Shown here in pieces: positions 6,380 through 13,137 of a stretch of 19,743 nt of DNA. Under the pieces are notes generated by a model. That model was not told the origin of the DNA and searched no databases. It saw only the letters and a program-made list of their open reading frames with translations. Source of the stretch: CAVQGZ01 sp964400785 (GTDB taxonomy: Bacteria > Actinomycetota > Actinomycetes > Jiangellales > Jiangellaceae). The translations under genes were made by a program, and so were the position numbers. Each line of letters starts with the position of its first letter. Position 1 is the stretch's first letter. The stretch covers positions 1-19,743 of the forward strand of contig CAYNWB010000040.1 in assembly GCA_964400785.1 (NCBI GenBank). Direction: 5' to 3'.

Positions 6380-7512
6380 GTGTCCTCCTCGGCTGGTGTC
6401 CCTGCTCCATCCTGCTCCCTGCCGAGGGTCCCGGCCAGCACCCGGTGCAGCGGCACCGACACGGGGCGCTCCAGCTGGTCGTAGGTGCACGACTGCGGGG
6501 TGCGGTCGGGTCGCCAGCGCCGAAACTGGGTGGTGTGCCGAAAGCGGGTGCCCTCCATGGCGTCGTAGCCGACCTCGCAGACGAGCACGGGGTCGAGCGG
6601 GGTGAACGACAGGTCCTTGCCGGCGTTCCAGCGCGACACCGCGCCCGGCCGGCGGCCGGCGGCAGCGTCGTGCTCGGCCCACGACCCCCACGGGTGGTCG
6701 GCCAGGTCGACCACGAGCGGCTGCAGCTCGTCGTACAGCTCGGCACGACGCGCCATCGGGAAGGACGCGGCGACGCCGACGTGCTGCAGCGCGGCCGCGT
6801 CGTCGTACAGGCCCAGCAGCAGCGACCCGACCAGCGGCCGCTGCGGCGTGGACGTCTTGTGCAGCCGGTAGCCGGCGAGCACGACGTCGGCGGTGCGGGC
6901 GTGCTTGACCTTCAGCATGAGCCGTGCGTCGGGTCGGTACGGCATGTCGAGGGGCTTGGCGATGAGCCCGTCGAGCCCGGCGCCCTCGACGAGGTCGTAC
7001 CAGGCTCTCGCCAGCGAGGGGTCCTGCGTCGTGGGGGTGACGTGGATCGGCGGGGACACGTCTGCCAGCGCCGTCCGCAGGCCCTCGCGCCGCACCTGGA
7101 ACGGCTCGTGCATCAGCGAGCGGTCGTCGAGGGCCAGCAGGTCGAAGACGATGAGCTGCGCGGGGGTGCTCACCGCCAGCATGTCGACCCGGCTCGCGGC
7201 CGGGTGCAGCCTGTCCTGCAGCCGGGAGAAGTCCAGGCGTCCGTCGACGGCGACGACGATCTCCCCGTCGACGACGCAGCGCTCGGGCAGCTGCTGCCGG
7301 ATGGCAGCCACGAGCTCGGGGAAGTACCGGCCCATCGGCTTGGCGGTGCGGCTGCCGAGCTCGACCTCGTCACCGTCGCGGAACACCACACAGCGGAACC
7401 CGTCCCACTTGGGCTCGAACGACAGACCGCCCGGGTAGGCCGATGGGTCGGGCATCGAGCCCACGGGCTTGGCCAGCATCGGCAGCACCGGAGGCTGCAC
7501 GGGTAGGTGCAC
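6376..7512 (-). CDS. ATP-dependent DNA ligase (LigC-type, stand-alone)
   Basis: The protein has 378 residues and joins DNA nicks through an enzyme-AMP intermediate. Motif I is EPKWDGFR, with the adenylated lysine at Lys35. Motif III-like VVDGEIVVA, motif IV-like DGLIAK and motif V-like LMLKVKHAR follow, then an OB-fold region. Length and the N-terminus (LPVQPPVLPMLAKPVG) match the stand-alone actinobacterial ligases of the LigC group rather than the multidomain LigD; no polymerase or nuclease domain is present. The start GTG 7512 is chosen because it gives this family N-terminus; GTG 7500 is the alternative. There is no Shine-Dalgarno, so a leaderless transcript from the palindrome at 7518-7537 is possible. 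The downstream USP-like gene overlaps the stop codon. The role is probably repair or stress-related rather than replication (family knowledge). Confidence 0.92.
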   Translation of the reverse strand: MHLPVQPPVLPMLAKPVGSMPDPSAYPGGLSFEPKWDGFRCVVFRDGDEVELGSRTAKPMGRYFPELVAAIRQQLPERCVVDGEIVVAVDGRLDFSRLQDRLHPAASRVDMLAVSTPAQLIVFDLLALDDRSLMHEPFQVRREGLRTALADVSPPIHVTPTTQDPSLARAWYDLVEGAGLDGLIAKPLDMPYRPDARLMLKVKHARTADVVLAGYRLHKTSTPQRPLVGSLLLGLYDDAAALQHVGVAASFPMARRAELYDELQPLVVDLADHPWGSWAEHDAAAGRRPGAVSRWNAGKDLSFTPLDPVLVCEVGYDAMEGTRFRHTTQFRRWRPDRTPQSCTYDQLERPVSVPLHRVLAGTLGREQDGAGTPAEEDT

Positions 7513-7517
7513 CCGGT

Positions 7518-7537
7518 GATCGTGCCATGGCACGATC
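7518..7537. promoter_or_regulatory. Perfect 20-bp palindrome between divergent start codons
   Basis: GATCGTGCCATGGCACGATC is a perfect palindrome. Exactly 5 nt separate each end from a start codon: GTG 7512 of the ligase (minus) and ATG 7543 of the hydrolase (plus). Each half carries CACGAT, a weak TANNNT-like -10, ending 6 nt before its start codon. This geometry fits two leaderless divergent promoters sharing one dimeric operator. The regulator is unknown. Confidence 0.6.
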
Positions 7538-7542
7538 CCGCC

Positions 7543-8655
7543 ATGCTGCGCAAGACGTTGGTGGGGCTGCTGGTCGTCGTCGTGCTGGCGGGTGTGGCGT
7601 TGGTGGGGGCCGGCTACTACTTCTCCACGCTGCTCACTGCCGACGGGGAGCCGTGGCAGACGCGTGACAAGGCGGTGCTGGCCTACGACGGCGACACCGT
7701 GACGGTCGCGCTCGACACCGAGACCGCCCTGGCGGGCCGCCACGGCCTGCTCTGGGACGGCGGGCTGACGCAGGTCGACGCCCAGCTGCAGGTCGACGAG
7801 CAGAACGAGCAGGTCACCTACCAGGTCGCCGACACCAGTGTGCCCGTCCCCGTGCCGACGGACGCGGCCTGGTACGCCTGGTACTACGACGGTACGCCTG
7901 CCGACCTGGGCCTGGACTTCAGCGAGGTGAGCCCTCGGTCGGAGGTCGGGGACCTGCCGTCCTGGTACCTGCCGGGGGACGGCGACACCTGGGTGATCGG
8001 CATCCACGGGCACAACGGCGACCGCGAGGAGGCGCTGCGCGCTCTGCCGACGCTTGCCGAGCTGGGTCTGCCCACCGTCGTCATGCGCTACCGCAACGAC
8101 GAGGGTGTCGCCAGCCCCGACGGCCTGGTGCACCTGGGCGACACCGAGTGGCGCGACGTCGACGCGGTGATGACCTGGGCGCGCGAGCAGGGGGCCGAGC
8201 GGTTCGTGCTGTACGGCTGGTCGATGGGTGGGGCGATCGCGATGCAGGCGCTCGACCGGGCGCAGAACCGCGACGCGGTGGACGCGGTGGTGCTCGACGG
8301 CCCCGTGCTGGACTGGCGTGCCCTGCTCGACCTGCAGGCTGCCGATCGGGGGCTGCCGGCGGTGCTCGCCGACGTGGGCGCCCAGATCACCGAGTGGCGC
8401 ATCGGCATCGACTTCGACGACTTCGACTGGGTCGCCCGGGCGGACGAGATCGACGTGCCGGTGCTGGTGTTCCACGGTCCAGGCGACGGCTACGTCCCGT
8501 GGGAGCCCAGCCGTGACCTCGCCGCGGCGCGACCCGACCTGGTGAGGCTGGAGCAGGTGGACGGCGCGGGTCACACGCGCTCGTGGAACGCCGACCCCGA
8601 GCGATACGCCCGTGTCGTGACGCAGTTCTTGACGCCCGTCGCCGCGCAGCAGTAG
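7543..8655 (+). CDS. Membrane-anchored or exported alpha/beta hydrolase (serine esterase/peptidase type)
   Basis: The protein has 370 residues. The start is ATG 7543, which gives MLRK followed by a hydrophobic helix at about 5-27; no clear cleavage site is seen, so a signal anchor is likely with the catalytic part outside. The alpha/beta hydrolase elements are complete. There is an oxyanion segment GIHGHNGDREEA, nucleophile elbow GWSMGG with Ser227, Asp315 in HGPGDGYVP, and His344 in GAGHTRSW. The N-terminal 130 residues before the core form an extra extracellular region of unknown role. No Shine-Dalgarno is visible, so it may be leaderless. It diverges from the ligase gene across the palindrome and may be co-transcribed with the thioredoxin-CcdA gene 56 bp downstream. 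Substrate cannot be inferred; related actinobacterial proteins are annotated only as alpha/beta hydrolases. Confidence 0.88.
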   Translation: MLRKTLVGLLVVVVLAGVALVGAGYYFSTLLTADGEPWQTRDKAVLAYDGDTVTVALDTETALAGRHGLLWDGGLTQVDAQLQVDEQNEQVTYQVADTSVPVPVPTDAAWYAWYYDGTPADLGLDFSEVSPRSEVGDLPSWYLPGDGDTWVIGIHGHNGDREEALRALPTLAELGLPTVVMRYRNDEGVASPDGLVHLGDTEWRDVDAVMTWAREQGAERFVLYGWSMGGAIAMQALDRAQNRDAVDAVVLDGPVLDWRALLDLQAADRGLPAVLADVGAQITEWRIGIDFDDFDWVARADEIDVPVLVFHGPGDGYVPWEPSRDLAAARPDLVRLEQVDGAGHTRSWNADPERYARVVTQFLTPVAAQQ

Positions 8656-8711
8656 CCCGCGGCCACGAGAGAGGGACTCCTGGCCCTGCCGGGACCGGTT
8701 CTCACTCGGGG

Positions 8712-10244
8712 ATGCTGGCGCGCGTGGGTCTGCCTCGACGCGCCGTGGGCCTGGTGCTGGGGTGCGCGCTGGCGCTGGTGCTGATGCTGTGGGCGGTGCC
8801 GGCAGGGGCGTCCCCCTCCTCCGAGACCCCTGCGCCGCCCGTCGACGAGGCGCCGGTGACCCTGACGCTGTTCTACGGCGAGGGTTGCCCGCACTGCGCC
8901 GCCGAGATCGAGTTTCTGCTCGACGAGATCGCGCCGACCTACCCGACCCTCGCCATGCAGGCCTACGAGGTGTGGGGCAACGAGGCCAACCGGGCCGTCA
9001 TGGTGCAGGCGGCGCAGGCCTACGGCTTCGACCCGGGCGCGGTGCCGGTCACCATCATCGAGGGCCCGACCGGCCACCAGGTGCTCATCGGTTTCGGTGC
9101 AGCGACGGGTGAGCAGATCACGTCGATCGTCGCCGCCGAGATGGCGGCGGCATCCGGGGCAGCGCCACAGACCCCTGCGCCGGTCACGTCCGCGGCCGTG
9201 GTGGACGTGCCCCTGGTGGGGCAGGTCGACCTGGCGGGCTCCTCGCTGCTGGTGGCCACCCTGCTGATCGGGTTCGTCGACGGCATCAACCCCTGCTCGC
9301 TGTGGGTGCTGTCGGTGCTGCTCGCCATCGTGCTGCACAGCGGCTCGCGCGGGCGGGTGCTGCTGATCGGCACGGTCTTTCTCGCGGTCACAGCGGCCAT
9401 GTACGCCGTCTACGTCGCCGGGGTCTACAGCGTGCTGACCGTGCTGGACGGCATGCTGTGGATCAGGGTGGTGGTCGCCCTGGTCGCGCTCACCTTCGGC
9501 ATCGTGCAGCTGTGGGACGGCCTGCGACCGGGAACCGGGGTGTCACTCTCGATCTCGGCCGAGCGCAAGCCGGGCCTCTACCAGCGCATGCGCGCGGTGG
9601 GCCGCGGCGACCGGGGAGTGCTGGCCACGGTGGCCGGCACGGTCGTGCTCGCTGTGGGCGTGTCGCTGCTGGAGACTCCGTGCACCGCTGGGCTGCCGCT
9701 GCTGTGGGCCAACCTGCTCGCCGAGCAGTCGGTGCCGGTGGCCACCGCCGTGGCCCTGTTCGGCGTCTACATGCTCGTCTTTCTCGTCGACGAGCTGCTC
9801 GTCTTCGGCGTCGCGGTGGTCACGCTGCGCTCGATGAAGCTGCAGCAGAGCCACGGGCAGGCGCTCAAGATCGTCGCCGGGTCGGTGCTGGTCACCCTGG
9901 CCGTCGCGATGGTGGCGGTGCCGGATGCCATGCAGTCGGTGGCGGGCACCGTGACGGTGTTCGCCGTGGCCCTCGGGCTAGGGCTGCTGGTGTGGCTGGG
10001 CAGCCGCGTGCTGGGTCAGGCCCGCACCCAGCGCGTGAGCAGCGTGCCGTCGTCGTCGCGCACCATCCCGGCCAGCGACACCCCCGTGAGCGGCTCGGGG
10101 GATCGTCCCGACACCATGCGCGGGGCGTCACCACCCGCCAGCACGGGAGCGACCGTCCAGCACAGCTCGTCGAGCAGCCCGTCGGCCACGAGGTCGGCCA
10201 GCAGCGTCGGACCGCCCTCGCAGAGCAGCCGGCGCAGCCCCTGA
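8712..10244 (+). CDS. Secreted thioredoxin-like domain fused to a CcdA/DsbD-type membrane domain
   Basis: The frame has 510 residues. The start is ATG 8712, with only a weak upstream CGGGG. Residues 1-33 are a signal peptide or first membrane helix (RR, hydrophobic core, AGA). A thioredoxin-like domain follows with CPHC at 59-62. A CcdA-like domain of about six helices runs from about 175 to 432, with the expected cysteines in DGINPC (Cys195) and ETPC (Cys324). By family knowledge such proteins carry electrons from cytoplasmic thioredoxin across the membrane to extracytoplasmic thiols. The order (thioredoxin domain before CcdA) is the reverse of mycobacterial DipZ. The last 75 codons (about 436-510) are a Ser/Pro-rich tail read antisense to the RibD-like gene. 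They may be real or may reflect a lost stop, so the C-terminus is uncertain. Confidence 0.82.
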   Translation: MLARVGLPRRAVGLVLGCALALVLMLWAVPAGASPSSETPAPPVDEAPVTLTLFYGEGCPHCAAEIEFLLDEIAPTYPTLAMQAYEVWGNEANRAVMVQAAQAYGFDPGAVPVTIIEGPTGHQVLIGFGAATGEQITSIVAAEMAAASGAAPQTPAPVTSAAVVDVPLVGQVDLAGSSLLVATLLIGFVDGINPCSLWVLSVLLAIVLHSGSRGRVLLIGTVFLAVTAAMYAVYVAGVYSVLTVLDGMLWIRVVVALVALTFGIVQLWDGLRPGTGVSLSISAERKPGLYQRMRAVGRGDRGVLATVAGTVVLAVGVSLLETPCTAGLPLLWANLLAEQSVPVATAVALFGVYMLVFLVDELLVFGVAVVTLRSMKLQQSHGQALKIVAGSVLVTLAVAMVAVPDAMQSVAGTVTVFAVALGLGLLVWLGSRVLGQARTQRVSSVPSSSRTIPASDTPVSGSGDRPDTMRGASPPASTGATVQHSSSSSPSATRSASSVGPPSQSSRRSP

Positions 10245-10765
10245 TCGGCCAGCACGCCGACCATCTCGGCGAGATCGACCTCGTCGTCGCCCGCGCGCAG
10301 CACGTCGGCCACCTGTGCGAGCCGCTCCACCGCGTTCCAGTCGGCCGAGCGAGCCGTCACGACCGTCACCCGGTCGGGCCCGCTGAACAGCCGTGCACCA
10401 GGGTCCAGCGACAGCGACCGGGTCACCACGACCAGCCGGGGTCGCGGCGCCTGCCCCCGCGACACCCTCGCGGCCGCAGTGGGCTCGTCGATGCGCGGCG
10501 GGCCGTAGTTCTCGGCACGGGCGGTGCCGGCCCCCACGACGACCGCGTCGGCCAGCGTGCGCAGATGGCCGAAGACGGCCTTGTCGACGGGGGTCGCCAG
10601 CACGCCGGAGCGACCGTCCGGACCGGTGGCGGCACCGTCGACCGAGGTGACCATGTTGGCTCGCAGCCACCACCGCCCGCCGGCCAGGGGCGGGTACTCG
10701 TACGACTCGAGAACCTGCGCGAGGGTCTGCCCGGAGGCGCCCGGAGCGGGGAACAGGGTGTCCAC
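10016..10765 (-). CDS. RibD C-terminal-type pyrimidine reductase family protein
   Basis: The protein has 249 residues and is a single reductase (dihydrofolate reductase-like) domain without the deaminase half of bifunctional RibD. Family signatures are ANMVTSVDGAATGPDG (about 36-51), VVVGAGTARAENYGPP (75-90) and CEGGPTLLADL (182-192), all near the NADPH/substrate site. In riboflavin synthesis such domains reduce the ribosyl group of the pyrimidine intermediate. Mycobacterium tuberculosis Rv2671, a similar stand-alone protein, sits next to an AFG1-type ATPase gene, and here a ZapE/AFG1 gene lies two genes away. The start GTG 10765 is preceded by TGAGAT and 6 nt, without a Shine-Dalgarno. Its 3' 229 bp lie opposite the frame of the thioredoxin-CcdA gene. 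The physiological substrate is uncertain. Confidence 0.88.
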   Translation of the reverse strand: MDTLFPAPGASGQTLAQVLESYEYPPLAGGRWWLRANMVTSVDGAATGPDGRSGVLATPVDKAVFGHLRTLADAVVVGAGTARAENYGPPRIDEPTAAARVSRGQAPRPRLVVVTRSLSLDPGARLFSGPDRVTVVTARSADWNAVERLAQVADVLRAGDDEVDLAEMVGVLADQGLRRLLCEGGPTLLADLVADGLLDELCWTVAPVLAGGDAPRMVSGRSPEPLTGVSLAGMVRDDDGTLLTRWVRA

Positions 10766-10809
10766 GCGCCTATCTCACCACGACGACCCTGCCGGTAGCG
10801 TTCATCAGC
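10766..10809. promoter_or_regulatory. Compact divergent promoter region (RibD-like / enoyl reductase-like)
   Basis: Only 44 bp separate GTG 10765 (minus) and ATG 10810 (plus). On the plus strand TAGCGT at 10796-10801 is a good actinobacterial -10, followed by 8 nt and ATG, which suggests a leaderless or nearly leaderless mRNA. On the minus strand TGAGAT followed by 6 nt and GTG is a weaker match. Neither gene has a convincing Shine-Dalgarno. Confidence 0.45.
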
Positions 10810-12081
10810 ATGGCAGCGACCGAGCCCCTCGACATCGTCCTGTACGGCGCCACCGGCTTCACCGGCCGCCTCGTCGCGGAGTACCTGGTGGGGCGCGTCC
10901 CCGACGGGGTGCGGGTCGGCCTGGCCGGTCGGTCGCAGCCCAAGGTCGCGGCGGTGCGGGACGACCTGGGCCCCGACGCAGCCGACTGGCAGGTGGTCGT
11001 GGCCGACAGCTCCGACCCTGCCTCGCTCGTGGCCATGGCCGAGCGAGCCTCGGTGGTGATCAGCACGGTGGGGCCCTACGCGCTCTACGGGCTGCCGTTG
11101 GTGCAGGCCTGCGCGCAGACGGGAACCGACTACGTCGACCTGACCGGAGAGGTGCTGTTCATGCGCGACAGCATCGACGCCTACGACGAGGCCGCCCGGG
11201 CCAGCGGTGCCCGCATCGTGCACTCCTGTGGGTTCGACTCGATCCCGTCCGACCTCGGCGTGTGGGACCTCAGCGCCCGCGTGGCCGCGGACGGCGCCGG
11301 CGAGCTCACCGACACCACGCTCGTCGTGACCCGGATGCGAGGCGGCCTGAGCGGGGGCACGCTCGCCTCGGGCATGGCCGAGATGACCGCAGCGCGTGAC
11401 GACCCGCAGCGCCGGGCCACCCTGCGCGACCCGTACTCGCTGAGCCCCGACCGGTCGGGCGAACCCGACCTGGGAGACCAGCCCGACCCGCGGGGAACCT
11501 CGTTCGACGACGACCTCGGGCAGTGGGTGGGCCCGTTCTTCATGGCCGGCATCAACACCCGGGTGGTGCGTCGCAGCAACGCCCTTCTCGGCTACCGGTA
11601 CGGGCGCGAGTTCCGCTATCGCGAGGTGATGGGTCTGGGCACCGGGCCCGACGCCGCCGCCAAGGGTGCAGCCCTGGCCGCTGGTCTCGGGGGTCTGGGC
11701 GCGGTGATGAGCAACGACATCACCGGCCGAGCCGCGACGGCGGTGGCGTCGAAGGCGCTGCCCAAGCCGGGGGAGGGCCCCGACGAGCAGACCCGGCGCA
11801 AGGGGCACTTCACCATGCAGATCCACGCCCGCACCACGACCGGGGCCCGCTACGTCGAGACCGTCGCCGCGCAGGGTGACCCGGGATATGCGGCCACGTG
11901 CGTGATGCTCGGGGAGGCCGCGCTGTGCCTGGTGCAGGACTCCGACCGGCTGCCGGACGTGGCCGGCGTGCTGACTCCTGCCGTCGCGTTCGGGTCGGTG
12001 CTGGTCGAGCGCCTGCGTGAGGCCGGCATGACGTTCGACGGTGGTGCGGTCGACGAGGCGGCTGACGCCGCGCACGACTGA
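10810..12081 (+). CDS. Saccharopine dehydrogenase-like NAD(P)-dependent oxidoreductase (trans-acting enoyl reductase family)
   Basis: The protein has 423 residues. A Rossmann nucleotide-binding loop GATGFTG occupies 13-19, at the end of strand DIVLY. The following VGLAGRS, ISTVGPYALYG and HSCGFDSIPSDLG segments are typical of the saccharopine dehydrogenase NAD(P)-binding family. It resembles mycobacterial Rv2449c and the trans-acting enoyl reductase Rv2953, which reduces a double bond during complex lipid synthesis. No polyketide synthase is visible nearby, so a lipid role is only inferred. The C-terminal half has a small-residue-rich helical stretch (GAALAAGLGGLGAV) that may contact membrane or lipid. 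The start is ATG 10810, downstream of a TAGCGT box. The TGA overlaps the ATG of zapE (TGATG), so the two are translationally coupled. Confidence 0.88.
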   Translation: MAATEPLDIVLYGATGFTGRLVAEYLVGRVPDGVRVGLAGRSQPKVAAVRDDLGPDAADWQVVVADSSDPASLVAMAERASVVISTVGPYALYGLPLVQACAQTGTDYVDLTGEVLFMRDSIDAYDEAARASGARIVHSCGFDSIPSDLGVWDLSARVAADGAGELTDTTLVVTRMRGGLSGGTLASGMAEMTAARDDPQRRATLRDPYSLSPDRSGEPDLGDQPDPRGTSFDDDLGQWVGPFFMAGINTRVVRRSNALLGYRYGREFRYREVMGLGTGPDAAAKGAALAAGLGGLGAVMSNDITGRAATAVASKALPKPGEGPDEQTRRKGHFTMQIHARTTTGARYVETVAAQGDPGYAATCVMLGEAALCLVQDSDRLPDVAGVLTPAVAFGSVLVERLREAGMTFDGGAVDEAADAAHD

Positions 12082-13127
12082 TGGCTCCCACGCGGCTGGT
12101 CGACCGGCGTCCGCAGGTGCCCGCCGACCGGCTGGTGGCCGACCTGGTGCCTCCGCCGCGCTTCGCGCCGGTGCGGTTCGAGACGTACCAGCCCGACCCG
12201 GCGCAACCGACCCAGGCAGCGGCGCTGGCCGCGCTGCAGGCGTTCGGAGCCAGGCTCACGGAGGCGCCCGGCGCGGCGCGCCGCTCGTGGTTTCGTCGCA
12301 GCCCGGCACCTCCGGAGTCGCGCGCCGGCGTCTACCTGGACGGTGGGTTCGGCGTGGGCAAGACCCATCTGCTCGCCTCGCTGTGGCACGTCGCCCCGGA
12401 GCCGAAGGCGTTCGGCACGTTCGTCGAGCTGACGAACCTGGTCGGCGCGCTCGGGTTCGCCCCGACCGTGCAGGCGCTCGCGGGGCACCGGCTGCTGGCC
12501 ATCGACGAGTTCGAGCTCGACGACCCCGGCGACACCGTGCTGGTGTCGACCTTGCTCAACCACCTCGTGGACCGAGGCGTTCGGCTGGCCGCCTCGAGCA
12601 ACACCCTGCCCGGCGCCCTGGGAGAGGGACGATTCGCGGCCCAGGACTTTCTGCGCGAGATCCAGGGGCTCGCCGCCCACTTCGACGTGCTGCGCGTCGA
12701 CGGTGAGGACTACCGGCACCGCGGGCTGCCGCAGGCACCGCCCCCGTACTCCAGCGACGAGGTGCGGCGTCGCGCGGCACAGCACGGCGGGGCCGCGACC
12801 CTCGACGACTTCGGCTCGCTCGTCGCGCACCTGGCGCAGGTGCACCCGTCGCGCTACGGCCCGATGCTCGACGGCGTCGAGGCGGTGCACCTGACCGACG
12901 TGGCGCCGGTGGACGACCAGGCCAGTGCGCTGCGGCTGGTGGTGCTCGCCGACCGGCTCTACGACCGCGACCTGCCCGTGCTGGCCAGCGGCATCCCGTT
13001 CGACCAGGTGTTCGGCGACGACATGCTGCGTGGGGGGTACCGCAAGAAGTACTACCGCGCGATCTCGCGGCTGGTGGCGCTGGCCCGCGAGGGTGAGGGG
13101 CTCGACCCGGTCGAGATCCAGCGCTGA
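12081..13127 (+). CDS. zapE: ZapE/AFG1-family P-loop ATPase
   Basis: The protein has 348 residues. Walker A is GGFGVGKTHLL, with Lys94 and Thr95; Walker B is LLAIDEFELDD, with Asp142 and Glu143. Later family segments are LAASSNTLPGAL (the sensor-like Asn), FLREIQGLAAHFDVLRVDGEDYR and, near the C-terminus, GYRKKYYRAISRL. The family is AAA+-like: yeast Afg1 acts in mitochondrial protein turnover and E. coli ZapE affects cell division under stress; the actinobacterial role is not established. The start ATG 12081 shares its A with the upstream stop codon. An AFG1-type gene beside a RibD-like gene also occurs in mycobacteria, which supports conserved gene order. The gene converges with treZ, with only 10 bp between stop codons and no evident terminator. 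Confidence 0.9.
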   Translation: MAPTRLVDRRPQVPADRLVADLVPPPRFAPVRFETYQPDPAQPTQAAALAALQAFGARLTEAPGAARRSWFRRSPAPPESRAGVYLDGGFGVGKTHLLASLWHVAPEPKAFGTFVELTNLVGALGFAPTVQALAGHRLLAIDEFELDDPGDTVLVSTLLNHLVDRGVRLAASSNTLPGALGEGRFAAQDFLREIQGLAAHFDVLRVDGEDYRHRGLPQAPPPYSSDEVRRRAAQHGGAATLDDFGSLVAHLAQVHPSRYGPMLDGVEAVHLTDVAPVDDQASALRLVVLADRLYDRDLPVLASGIPFDQVFGDDMLRGGYRKKYYRAISRLVALAREGEGLDPVEIQR

Positions 13128-13137
13128 GCGCACCGCG

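Noticed and set aside
6355..7506. Plus-strand open frame of 383 codons opposite the ligase
   Set aside because: The ligase strand has all nucleotidyltransferase motifs; this frame has no family features.
7513..8574. Upstream extension of the ligase frame into the region opposite the hydrolase
   Set aside because: The frame happens to be open, but the family N-terminus begins at GTG 7512 and the plus-strand hydrolase has a complete catalytic triad.
8668..8700. Second DosR-like box upstream of the thioredoxin-CcdA gene (GGGACTCCTGGCCC)
   Set aside because: Only one half-site matches; the other arm and central A/T positions do not.
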